This document shows, piece after piece, positions 1 to 10,800 of a stretch of DNA of 14,435 nucleotides. The notes below the pieces were generated by a model. The model was given only the letters and a program-made list of their open reading frames with translations, searched no databases and had not been told where the DNA came from. Position numbers and translations under genes: made by a program. The stretch comes from Burkholderiales bacterium (GTDB taxonomy: Bacteria; Pseudomonadota; Gammaproteobacteria; Burkholderiales; Burkholderiaceae). The stretch covers positions 1-14,435 of the forward strand of contig CAHJWV010000047.1 of NCBI GenBank assembly GCA_903643055.1, written 5' to 3'. The stretch's first letter is position 1, and each line of letters opens with the position of its first letter.

Positions 1-1883
1 GCGCGCGCGGCCGGCAGCGTGACCGCCGCGGTCGGCGCAGCCTCAGCGATCGATGGCGCGGCCAACGGCGCCGGGCGAGTGCCCAACAACGTGTTCAGCT
101 TCGCGGCATGGGCCTGCACAAAATAGTCGGCCAGCTCGTCGATGCTTTGGTATTCGAAGAACAAGGTCTTGGCGAGGCTGCCGAAGCTGGCTTCGAGCCG
201 GCCTGTCAGGTTCATCGCCAGAATCGAATCGATGCCGTAGTTCTCCAGCGCCGCACGCGACTCGATGCGCTGCACCGGAATCTTCAGCACCGTCGAAAAC
301 TCCTGGCGCAGGAACTCGCGGGTCTTTGCCGTGAGTTCGGCGGTGGGCAACGGGGAATCAGCGACTGCCGCAGGCTTGGGCTGCGCTGCGGTCGCGATCA
401 CGCCGGCAACCGATGACGCAACCGGTGGTGTGCAGGCAGGCAGCGCCGGTGCCGTGCGCGGTGCATTCAACGCACGCCGCAGCTCGGCGGCCTGGCCGTG
501 CATCACCATCAGGTGGCTGTGCGGCAAGGCGAGGCTGCGGTGCAGCGCGCTCACGCCTTCGGCCGTGTCCATCGAACGCAGCCCGGTGCGCTTTTCGAGC
601 TGCGCCATGCTGGCCGCGTCGGCGTGCATGCCGCCTTGCAGCCAGTGCGGCCACGCCAGCGCCAGCGTGCGCCCGTGGCGCAGGCCTGCGGCCACCAAGG
701 CGTTGCGGTGACTGGCGAACTGTTCCATGAAGCCATTGGCCGCCGCGTAGTCGCACTGGCCCACGTTGCCGGCCCACGAAGCGATCGACGAGAACAGCAG
801 CAGAAAGTCCAGGCCCAGCGCCTGGCTGGCGCGATCGAGGTGTTCGGTGCCGGCCACCTTGGCTTGCAGCACCTCCGCGAACTGGGCGCCTGTCTTCTTC
901 AGGATGAAGTCATCGCGGACCACGCCCGCGCTGTGAATGATGCCGTTGAGCTGGCCGTGCGCCGCGACGATCGAGCCGATCAGCGCCTGCACTTGCGCCG
1001 CATCCCCCACATCGACCTGCCGGTATTCCACGCGTCCGGTCTGGCGCAACGACTCGAGCACCGCGAGCTTGGCACCAGAGGGCACTGTGCGGCCGGTCAG
1101 CACGAGCCTGGCACCCGCGGTGCATGCCAGCACATCGTTAGCAATCAACTGGCCCAATCCACCCAGCCCGCCGGTGATCAGATAAACGCCGTGCTCCTTG
1201 AAGTTGCAAGGTGGCTCGGCCAGCACTTCGTTGACGCTGTGCCAGCGCCGCACCCAACGCTCCCGCCCGTGGTAGCGCACCAGGCGCTCCGGAGGATGCT
1301 CCGGCGTGTCATGAGCCTCCTGATTCAGACGCCATGCGAGTTCGGTGACCGGCAACTCGGCATCGACGATCAGCACCTGGCCGCGCACGACCGGGTTCTC
1401 CAGCGACGCGGTTTCAAACAGCCCCGCCAAGCCGGCCAGCAGGTGGGCACGGCCCCCGTCGACCGCCACCAGTTGCACAAGGCCCGTGCCTTGCGGCCGG
1501 CTCTGCATCACGCTGCGCAAGGCTTCGAAGCAAGCGAGCGCGACGGCCGCATACGCTTGCGCCGCGCTGGCCGCAAGCGGCATCGGCAAGGCCTCGCAGT
1601 GGCTGTTCGGCAGCTCGGCTTCGAGCCGGGCCGCGTCGACATCGGGCAGGTTCAGCATCAACACCCGGCGCGCTGGCGCCGCTGCTGCAACGCTCACTGA
1701 CGCCGGTGCATCCACGCGCTGCCAGGTGGGCGTGGCCAACAAGGTTTCGGTGCACGCCGCTTCGGCCGCAACGCGCGCACTGCGCGGCCGCTGCGACAGG
1801 GCCTTGATCCGCTGCAGGGCCTCGGGCTTGGACAGCGTTCCGGCGGCCAGTTCACGGTAGATTTTCGCGAGCTCTTGCTTCAT
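1..1883 (-). CDS. trans-AT polyketide synthase, docking domain-KR-ACP, 3' partial
   Basis: This gene continues the assembly line. The ATG at 1883-1881 overlaps the upstream stop codon (ATGA), and the frame stays open to the window edge: 627 full codons, unterminated. Residues ~1-36 form a charged helical docking segment containing IYRELAAGTLSKPEALQRI. Residues ~70-225 look like the structural half of a ketoreductase and ~230-430 the catalytic half. The NADPH loop ITGGLGGLG is at 236-244. Catalytic residues are Lys342, Ser366, Tyr379 and Asn383 (FSSIAS followed by DYAAAN). The sequence GVVRDDF has Asp where B-type ketoreductases have it, so a D-configured beta-hydroxyl is expected; this is inferred from the family rule. 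An ACP follows at ~515-592 with GIDS, Ser553. The protein starts with KR rather than KS, so it completes the module begun by KS3-DH of the preceding protein. The last ~35 residues seen are Ala/Pro-rich linker. Confidence 0.97.
   Translation of the reverse strand, partial: MKQELAKIYRELAAGTLSKPEALQRIKALSQRPRSARVAAEAACTETLLATPTWQRVDAPASVSVAAAAPARRVLMLNLPDVDAARLEAELPNSHCEALPMPLAASAAQAYAAVALACFEALRSVMQSRPQGTGLVQLVAVDGGRAHLLAGLAGLFETASLENPVVRGQVLIVDAELPVTELAWRLNQEAHDTPEHPPERLVRYHGRERWVRRWHSVNEVLAEPPCNFKEHGVYLITGGLGGLGQLIANDVLACTAGARLVLTGRTVPSGAKLAVLESLRQTGRVEYRQVDVGDAAQVQALIGSIVAAHGQLNGIIHSAGVVRDDFILKKTGAQFAEVLQAKVAGTEHLDRASQALGLDFLLLFSSIASWAGNVGQCDYAAANGFMEQFASHRNALVAAGLRHGRTLALAWPHWLQGGMHADAASMAQLEKRTGLRSMDTAEGVSALHRSLALPHSHLMVMHGQAAELRRALNAPRTAPALPACTPPVASSVAGVIATAAQPKPAAVADSPLPTAELTAKTREFLRQEFSTVLKIPVQRIESRAALENYGIDSILAMNLTGRLEASFGSLAKTLFFEYQSIDELADYFVQAHAAKLNTLLGTRPAPLAAPSIAEAAPTAAVTLPAAR
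110..340 (-). other. ACP6, ordinary (non-branching) carrier
   Basis: YGIDSILAMNLTGRLE has the attachment Ser codon at 225-227 (residue 553 of gene 2). Leu, not Trp, stands at Ser+6, so this carrier should not be a substrate for a branching cassette. It fits a plain KS-DH-KR-ACP module. Confidence 0.93.
600..1730 (-). other. KR, ketoreductase (structural plus catalytic subdomains)
   Basis: Structural subdomain ~1200-1730 and catalytic Rossmann subdomain ~600-1195. NADPH loop TGGLGGLG is near 1155-1178. Ser366 and Tyr379 (Tyr codon 747-749) are followed by AAAN. LAWPHWLQGGM is the typical trans-AT KR lid motif. Asp in VRDD suggests B-type stereochemistry. All catalytic residues are present. 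Confidence 0.93.
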
Positions 1884-1895
1884 AGATTCCCGAGT
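1880..1895 (-). promoter_or_regulatory. ATGA stop/start overlap, translational coupling
   Basis: The TGA of the upstream synthase (1882-1880) and the ATG of the next gene (1883-1881) share bases as ATGA. The bases before the ATG read CTCGGGAATCT: a weak GGGA ribosome-binding core with close spacing and no full AGGAGG. Translation of the KR gene is therefore probably coupled to termination of the large gene. That would help keep the two halves of the split module at equal amounts; this is inference. There is no room for a promoter. Confidence 0.85.
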
Positions 1896-4800
1896 TGCAG
1901 GGCGTCGTCGGCAGAGATCTCGTTGCTGAGAATGCCGGCGATGATGGACTGGTAATGGGCCTCATCGAAGGACGAGCTGCCTTCCATGGGCCGCGAAGAA
2001 AAACCGCGCATCTGCACGCAGACCTTGCCGTCGGGTTCGCACAGGTCGATGTCGATCTTGGTCAATGCCGAAGCCGCCGTGCCCGGGGCGCCAGGAGAAT
2101 GGCGGACCCACGCGACCATCCGATCGCTGCAGGCAGAGATCACCCGCAATGATTCGATCGCGAACGGTAATGAGGGCGTGGCGTCGAGCTCCATCGCCTC
2201 GTTGATCAACGCGATCGAGCCTTGCAGCGCGCTGTCCATCAGGCTCGGGTGCAGCACGAAGCCGGCACCCGCCCCGCGTGCGGCGTCGGGCAGCTGCAAC
2301 TCGGCCAGCAATTGCCGTTCGCCGCGATGCAGCGCCGCGATGCCCTGGAAAGCGGGGCCGTATTGCAGGCCCATCGCGGCGAACACCGGATAAAGCTCGG
2401 CAGCCGTCAGCCGGCCTTGCGTCATCTGCGCACGCAGCGCATTCAGGTCAAGCCGCAGGTTGGCGAACTCGCTGCTGCCGGCCGCACCCGGCACCACACA
2501 GCTGCCCTGGCAATGCATCACCTCATCGCCGCCGTCGGCATGGCTGTAGATCTCGAACTCGATCTGCTCGCCATGCTCGGAGAACACCGCAATCGTGACG
2601 CTGCGCGGCTCGGCCACCGTGATCGGCTGCGCCCAGGCCACATGGCGCAACTCCAGGTGCAGCGAGACCTTCTCGGCCCGCATCGCATCCGTCAGCGCGG
2701 CGCGTGCCATCTCCAGGCATGCCACGGCCGGCAACACCGGCTGCCCGTTGACGCGGTGATCGTCGAGGTAGAACTCGTTGCCGATCAGGCGCGTCGTGTA
2801 GCTTTGCTGGCTGAGGTCAGAGGTATTGCTGTGCAACAGCGGGTGCAGGACCGGCACCGCGCCCTGCGCCAGCCGCAAACCGCGCGAGCGCGGTGACGCG
2901 CTGCGTTCCACCCAGCAGCGCTCCTGCGCGAACGGGTAAGTCGGCAAGGCCATGCGGCGTGGCGCCAGGCCCGCAGGCGCGCCGCTGTACAGCGGGCGCC
3001 AATCGAGCTCGAAGCCGCGCACCCACAGGTCGGCGATCTTCGGCAGGTCTTTGCGCAGCAGCCATCGCTCGATCAGCCCGCGCATCTCGTCGTCGCCGGC
3101 AAAGGTGGCCAGCAACTCATCGTTGCGCGAGGCCTGCCCGCGATAAACCCCGTCGGTGTGCGCCGGGCCTTCGAGCCAGGCTTGCAGCTTCTCGATCAGC
3201 TCATCGGCCGAGCTGGCGATGAAGCCGGCGCGATGGTCCATGCCATCGCGGCCTAGCTGCAGCGTGTGGGCCAGCCGCGTCAGATCCAGCGTGTCTTGCT
3301 GACGCTGCACGAAGCTCAGCAGGCCGCGAACCGCCTGCCTCAGTTGCGCTTCGGTCTTGGCCGACAACGGAACGAAGACCCGCTCCTTCGGCGCGAATGC
3401 AGACGGCGCCAGCGGCTGGGCCGCATCGGTCGACGCCACATGCTCTTCGATCACGATGTGGGCGTTGGTGCCCGAAAAGCCGAACGAGCTGACGGTCGCC
3501 AAGCGCGCTTGATCGCTGACCCACTCGCGCAATTGCGTGTTCACGCGCAGCGGCGAGGTCTCGAATTCGATGTGCGGGTTGGGCTGGCTGTAATGGATCG
3601 ACGGCACCAGCGTGCGGTGCTGAATGCACAGCAGCACCTTGATCATGCTTGCCACGCCGGCCGCAAAGCCGGTGTGGCCGATGTTGCTCTTCACCGAGCC
3701 CAGTGCGCAGTGCGGCCGGCCGGCCTCGGCTGGCCCGAACACCGAATTCAAGGCACTGACTTCGATCGGGTCGCCCAGCGGCGTGGCGGTGCCATGCGCT
3801 TCGACATAGCTGATGCGCTTCGGGTCGATGCCGAAACGGCTGTAGACCTGCTGCATCAACTGGACCTGCGCCTTCGAACTGGGCGCCGTGATGCCGTTGG
3901 TCTTGCCGTCTTGGTTGGTGCCCGAACCCTGGATCACACCCAGGATGTTGTCGTTGTCGCGCTCCGCCTGCGACAGGGCCTTCAGCAGCAGCACGCCGCA
4001 GCCTTCGGAGAACACGATGCCGTTGGCCGATGCATCGAACGCGGCGCTGCGTCCATCGCGTGAAGGCATGCCGACCTGGGAGGTCAAAATATGGCCGATC
4101 GGCGTGGCCAGCAGGTTGATGCCACCGGCAAGCGCCAGTGGGCTCTCGCCGCTGCGGATGCTCTCGCAGGCCAGATGCACCGACACCAGCGACGACGAGC
4201 ACGCCGTGTCGACCGCCAGCGCCGGGCCCTTGAGGTTGAGGTGGTAGGAGATGCGTGCGGCCAGGATCGCCGTGGACGAGCCCATGAACGCCGCGCCACG
4301 GCTGTCTTGCCCCTCTTCGGCCAGCACGCGGGTGTAATCGCCGCTCGCGCAGCCAACGTACACACCGCAGGCCTGATGGGACAGCGCACTCGGCGCGTAG
4401 CCTGCGTTCTCGATCGCCTTCCAGCACTGCTCCAGGAAGATGCGCTGCTGCGGGTCGATCAGCTCGGCCTCGGCCGGAGAGATGCCGAAGAACAGCGCGT
4501 CAAAGGTGTCGATGCGGTCCAGAAAGCCGCCCCACTTCGAATACGAGGTGTGCGGGTGGCGCGGATCGGGGTGGTACCAGTCGGCCTCGGCGCCCCAGCG
4601 GCCCGCGGGCACTTCGGTGACACAGTCACGGCCTGCCTTCAGGTTGTCCCAGAAGGCATCGGCGCTTTCGCTCTCGGGAAAGCGGCAAGACATGCCGATG
4701 ATCGCGATCTTCTCTTCGGCCCGTGAGCCCGGCGCAGCGGCCGGGCTCGGCGCCACGCTGCTGCGCGGCAAACGCTTCAAGGCCTGCGCCTGCTGCTGCA

Positions 4801-7800
4801 AAACGTGGCTGGCCACGCGTCGCAGCACGATCGAATCGACCACCATCACCGGCTGGCCCTGGCCATTGACGATCTCGAAACCGTACTCGATTGCGTCGTG
4901 CCCGAGTTTCAGCACCTGTGCATGGCAGCGGTAGTCGGCCTCGTCCATTCGGCCCAATACCTGAACCCTGCCCAGGCGATAAGGCAGGAACTGGTCGCTG
5001 CTGGCGCCGTGATATCGCGCCGCCAGCCAGCCCGCATGGTTGATGACGGTGCACAGCCCGCCATACAGCACGAACGGGTTGGCGATGAACCCGAAGCCGT
5101 GCTCGGCAATGTGGATCTGCCCGAGCGCTGCGGCTTCACCGAAGCGCAGCATCTGCAGCGGCGCGTAGTGGGTTCCGGCATTGGTTGGAATGGCCGCGCC
5201 ACCAATCTCCTGCTCGATGGCGAACACTTCGTCGAAGCGGCGTGACACCGTGGCGTCCGTCAGTGCGATGAAGCCCTGCATGTGCAGTTGCTCATGGCTG
5301 AAATCCGGCGAAGCGCTCGAGCGGACAAAGAACTGCAGCTCGTCGCCGGAGCGGCGGAACACGAGCTTCACCTGCGTGTCACGGCCCTTCTCGCCCAGGA
5401 TCGGGCTGTTGATGGCCAAGTTCTTCAGGCTGACCGGCCCGGAGGAAAAATAAGTCCGGTAGCTGGCGTAAACCAGTTCGATGTAGGCATCGGTCGGCAA
5501 CAAGTGCTCGCCGAACACCACATGCTCTTTCAGGCACACATTGCGCTGCGGGTTGATCGCGAAGCGCAGCGTGAACTCGCCGTCGGCTTCGAAGTCGCCC
5601 TCGCCATCGGCGCTGTAGAAATACAGGCTCTTGAACTGCGGGCCGTACTTCGGCTCGAAGCGAATGCCGGTGCGCCGAGATTGCGCGGCCCAGGCCTGAA
5701 CTGCAGCCTGCGCCGTGGCAGGCCGCGAGGCCGCTGCGGCGCACTGTGTCACGGGCAAGGCTTCGGCCGGTATCACCCCCGCAGCCTCAGCAAAGCGGGC
5801 GGGTTGCGATGCGACGGGGTCGTCTGCCACAGCCTGCGCAACCGAGGCCCGCGCCGCTCCCATCTCGCCGATCAGGTGCAGCGCCAGCTCCTTGATGCTC
5901 GGGTGGTCATAGACCCGCGTGGCCGAAAGGTGGGTGCCGAACTGTTTGTTGATCGCCTTCACCCACTCGACCCCGATGATCGAATCCAGCCCGAGCTCGG
6001 TGAAGGACTTGTTCACGTCGATGTCCGACACCTTCATGAACAGCGCTTCGGCCAGGCTCGCCTTCAATTGCTGCTGCAGGGCTTCGCTTGAAATCAGTGC
6101 CGACGCGGCAGCTGGATCGGGCGCTGGCTTGGCCGGCGCAACCGCGGCGCGCGCCTCGGCTTTTGCAGCTGCGCGGACTGCAGCCTTCGCAGGCACCGGC
6201 ACAGGCACCGGCGCAGGCATCGGCGAATGAGCAGCGACGGGCCCGCCGCCGATTTCACGTTGCAGATGCGCCGCGAGTTCCTTGACGCTGGGGTGGTCAT
6301 ACACCCGCGTCGCGGAAAGCTGGCTGCCGAACTGTTTGTTGATCGCCTTCACCCACTCGACCCCGATGATCGAATCCAGTCCCAGCTCGGTGAAGGACTT
6401 GTTCACGTCGATGTCCGACACCTTCATGAACAGCGCTTCGGCCAGGCTCAGCTTCAGTTGCTGCTGCAAGGCCTCCAACGAAATGCCGGCCGTTGCCGGC
6501 TGCGTCAATGCAGCCGTTCCAGGCAGCGCCGGCGGCGGTTGACTCACAAGCGCCTGGGCGACAGGCTCGGCCACGGCCGGCCGGCTGACGATCTGCGTCT
6601 GCAGATAAGCCGCCAGCTCACTCACGCTCGGGTGGTCATAGACACGGGTCGCGGAGATCGCGGTGCCGTATTGCTTGTTCAGCGACTTGACCCATTCGAC
6701 GCCGATGATCGAATCGAGGCCCAGCTCGGTAAACGACTTGCGCAAGTCCACATCCGACGGCTTCATGAACAAGGCATCGGCCAGGCTCATCTTCAGTTGC
6801 TGGCGCAGCAGGTCGGCCGAGATCGCCGGCGAAGCGGTCTCGGCGGGCCGCACCGCAGCGGTCATTGACATCATCGATGCATTCACCGCCGCCGCCTGCT
6901 CGGCAAACGCATCGGCGATGGCCGTACTGGGTCCCTGTGGTGCAGGCCGTGCCATCGCAGCGGCTTCGCCCCAGGCCAGGCCCTTGAGCTGAACACAGAC
7001 CTGCCCGTCGCGGTCATAGAGGTCGATGTCGGCCACGGTCGGGTCGGCCTCGCGGCGTTTGACCCACGCGAACATTTCGTCATCGCAGGGTGACAACACC
7101 GTTACCGCCTCCGCGTTAACGGCTTTCCCACCCAATGCCCCTGCGAAGCCTTCGTCCTCGCTCTCGGGTTCAAGCCAATGCCGCTCTTTCGCGAACGGAT
7201 AGCCTGGCAGGCCGATGCGCAGCGGCGCTTGCCGATCGGCATGGAATGCGGCCCAGTCGATGGTCAGACCCTTGACCCAAAGATCGGCCAAGCGGGGCAG
7301 CTCGCGCTTGCCGATCCACTGGGCCACCAGCGTCTGGAAGTCGGCATCGGGTGCCAGCGTGCGCAAGGTTTCCTTGTGACTGCTGACCTGGGCGCGATAT
7401 GCCGCCGCAGCCTGGCCTGCCTCGCCTGAGTCGGCCTGCGCGAAGCGCTGCAGCTGGCCTTGAAGTTCATCGACGCGGCTGGCGATGAAGGCCACGCGCT
7501 CGTTCATCGGCTCGCGGCCGATTTGCAAGGTGTAGGCGATGCGGTCGAGATCGAGCGTGCCGCCGGCCTTCAGGCAGGCCAGCAGATGGCGCGCCTGTTG
7601 CTGCAGCTGCTCGGCGGTGTGCGCAGACAGCGGCACGATCACCGGCCGCCCTGAAACTGCGGCGCGCTGCGTGCGGGCCAGCGTTGCCGGGTGATCGGCG
7701 ATCACCACATGCGCGTTGGTGCCGCTGAAGCCGAAGGAATTGACCGCAGCGCGGCGCGGTGCGTTGCCCGGGCTCGGCCACTCACGCAGGCGGTCGTTGA

Positions 7801-10800
7801 TGTAGAACGGCGAGCCTTCGAGCGCGATGTGCGGGTTCAGCCGCTGGAAGTGAAGGGTCGGCGGCAGTTGCTGATGCTTCAGCGCCAGCAGCACCTTCAG
7901 CACGCCGGAGACCCCCGCAGCCGTCAGGCAGTGGCCGATGTTGCTCTTCACCGAGCTGAGCGCGCAATGGCCGACAGGCGCGGCACGGCCCTGATCACGC
8001 GCATGGCCTGCGAACGCGTCTTTCAGGCCGGCGACTTCGATCGGGTCACCCAGTGCAGTGCCGGTGCCGTGTGCTTCGATCAGCTGAATACTCGCCGGGT
8101 CGATACCGAAGCGCTGATAGACCTCGCGCTGCAGGCGGGCTTGCGAATCGGCATTCGGCGCGGTGATGCCGTTGGTCTTGCCGTCCTGATTGACGCCCCA
8201 GCCTTCGATCACGCCGTGAATGCCGTCGCCATCGCGCTGTGCATCGGCCAGCCGCTTGAGCATCACGAGACCCACGCCTTCGCCATTCGCAATGCCGTTC
8301 GCACGCTCGTCAAAGGTGAAACAGCGGCCCTGGGGCGACAGCATGCCGACCTGCGCGGTCATGATCTGCATCGCCGGCCCGGCCATCACGTTGACCCCAC
8401 CGGCCAACGCGATCTCGCTGCTGCCCAGCACCAGACTGTCACAGGCACTGGCAATGGCCACCAGCGACGACGAGCAGGCCGTGTCGATCGACAGGCTCGG
8501 GCCATGCAGATCGAGGAAGTAAGAGATGCGCGCGGCCAGGATCGAGGAAGCCGCGCCGGTGAAGCCCTGACCGCTGAGCTGCTCGCGCCTGGACAGCTGG
8601 TGATAGTCGCCCGCGGAGCAGCCGACGAAGACGCCGCACTTCTGTCCGGCCAGCGCCTTCGGGTTGTAGCCCGCATGCTCGATGGCATGCCAGCAGGCTT
8701 GCAGGAACAAGCGCTGCTGCGGGTCCATGCGCTGAGCCTCGCGCGGTGAGATGTTGAAGAAGGCCGCATCGAACAGATCGAACTCGTCGAGCGCACCCAT
8801 CCAGCGGCTGTAGGTCTTGCCGGGGGCGGCCTCGCCTGCCTGGTAGTAGCGCTCGATGTCCCAGCGCTGCGTCGGAATTTCTTCGATGCAGTCGCGGCCT
8901 TCGGCGATATTGCGCCAAAAGGCATCCAGATCGGTCGCCTTCGCGAACTGGCCGGCCATGCCGATCACGGCAATCGGCTGCAAGGCGGGTTGTTGCGATA
9001 AGGATGACGGGGATGCCGCCGCCGCCGCACCCGGCCTGCGCCAGGAGCTCAACACATGCACCGACGATTCAGCGCCGGCCGTTTGCCTCTCGGGCTGCGC
9101 GGATGGCACGCTCATGGCCGTGGATGCCATCGTGCGCGCAGGAGATGTCGTCGTGAGCGCTGCTGCAACCGGGCCGGCCGCCGCGATCGCTTCATCGCGC
9201 ACATGGCGACTGAGCTGCATCAAGGTCGGGTGGCTGTAAACCTTGATCGCCTCGATCGAAGTGCCGTAATGCTCGTTGATGCGGCGCACCCAGGTCACGC
9301 CGGTGATCGAATCCAGCCCCAGATCAACGAACTGCTCGTCATCGCCGATCTCGTTTTCCTGCATGCGCAGTTCGTGGGCCAGCATCGCGCGCAAGGCCCC
9401 AGCGATCGTGGGCACATCATCAAGGCCCACCGGCAAGGTCACCGCATCCATCGCGATCGCCAAGGCCTCGACGCCGTGCTCGACCATGCTCGGCGCCGCA
9501 GCCGTCGCAGAGCCTGCAAGCGTCTGCCGCTGCTGCTGAACAAAACCCGCCAGTTGCGCCAAGGTCGGATGGCTGTAGACCTTGATCGCTTCGATCGAGG
9601 TGCCATAGGCCTCGTTGACGCGGCGAATCCAGGTCACGCCAGTGATGGAGTCCAGGCCGAGGTCGACGAACTGTTCATCTTCGCCAATCTCGTTCGCCGG
9701 CATGCGCAACTCATGGGCCAGCATCTGCCTGAGGCTGTCGATCAGCGCGCCGGCGTCCAAGTCCTGCGTGGCCGCAGACGCCACCGGCAAAGCCGTTGCC
9801 GGGGTGGATGCAGCCGTGGGCACCGATGCAGCAGCCGGCGAAGCTTCCGCGCCAAAGCGGCCTTCGATGCGCGCCAGCGTGTCGGCTTGGCCCACGAAGG
9901 TGCGTTCATGCATCGCCAACTCATGCGCGAAGGTCTCGGGCAAGGCCGCTTGCAGCGCCCGGCTGGCCTGCTGCTTGAGCGCCACCAAGCGGCTGCGCGG
10001 GCTTTGCGCGACGCGGCGCGCCAGCACCATCGCTGCCGGCAGCACATGCTCGCGCGGCAGCACCGGGTTGCGCAGGCCCCGCTCCTTCAGCTCGCCACCG
10101 GCAAACTCCTGTGCGGTCAGCAGCGTCTCGCGGGCAAGATCGGTCCCGATTTTCTCCGGGAACATCAAGGTCGATCCGGCCCCTGGCGTGAAGCCATAGC
10201 CCATGTACGGGCTGACATAACGGCTTTCATCACTGAACAGTGCGAAGTCGGCATACATGCCCATCGCCCAGCCCGCGCCGATGCCATGGCCTTGCATCGC
10301 AGCGATCACCGGGACCGGGCAGTGCAAGGGCAGCTCGAACACCTTGTTGTCGGTGAACACGGCCCGGCCTTCGTGGATCGCGCGCAGCGTGTCGGGCGTG
10401 CCGCCCGACGAGAAGTAGTTGTCGTAGCCCGTCAGCACCACGACCTTGTAGGCCGGGCTCTCGGCCACATGCGCGAACACCTCGCTCATGCCGCGCGAGA
10501 ACGCGTCGGAGAACATGTTCTTCGCCTCGCGATCGGCCATGCGCACTTCGAGAATGCCTTCGGGGTGGGCCGTCGCCGAGATCACGGTCGAGCCGAGCCG
10601 GATCGCCAAGGGCGCGGCCGGAAGCGCCAGGTCCGACATTTTGGCGTCGACCGATGCATCACCGATCGAAGCCGCTGGCGCCTCCAGCAGCGCCATCCGC
10701 CGCGCCACCCAGGTCGACAAGGCGGCAGGCGGAAAGGCTGCCAGTGCGTCAGCGAGCGTCAGCGCATGGGCGCGCACCTGATCGGCCGCGACCACATGCG

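Noticed and set aside
498..1700. Plus-strand open frame of 400 codons
   Set aside because: It is antisense to the ketoreductase, which has complete NADPH and catalytic motifs in the minus-strand frame. The plus-strand product shows no domain features.
3201..4427. Minus-strand open frame of 408 codons in another frame
   Set aside because: It overlaps KS3, whose frame has Cys, His and His motifs in order. The alternative frame gives an Arg-rich product with no motifs.
6110..6240. Low-complexity Ala/Pro/Lys stretch as a possible DNA-binding tail
   Set aside because: It lies between two carrier domains and is a flexible inter-ACP linker; similar Ala/Pro linkers occur between other domains here.
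9190..9750. Possible frameshift or assembly duplication between ACP1 and ACP2
   Set aside because: The two carriers differ at many synonymous sites and are separated by a distinct linker, so they are a genuine older tandem pair.
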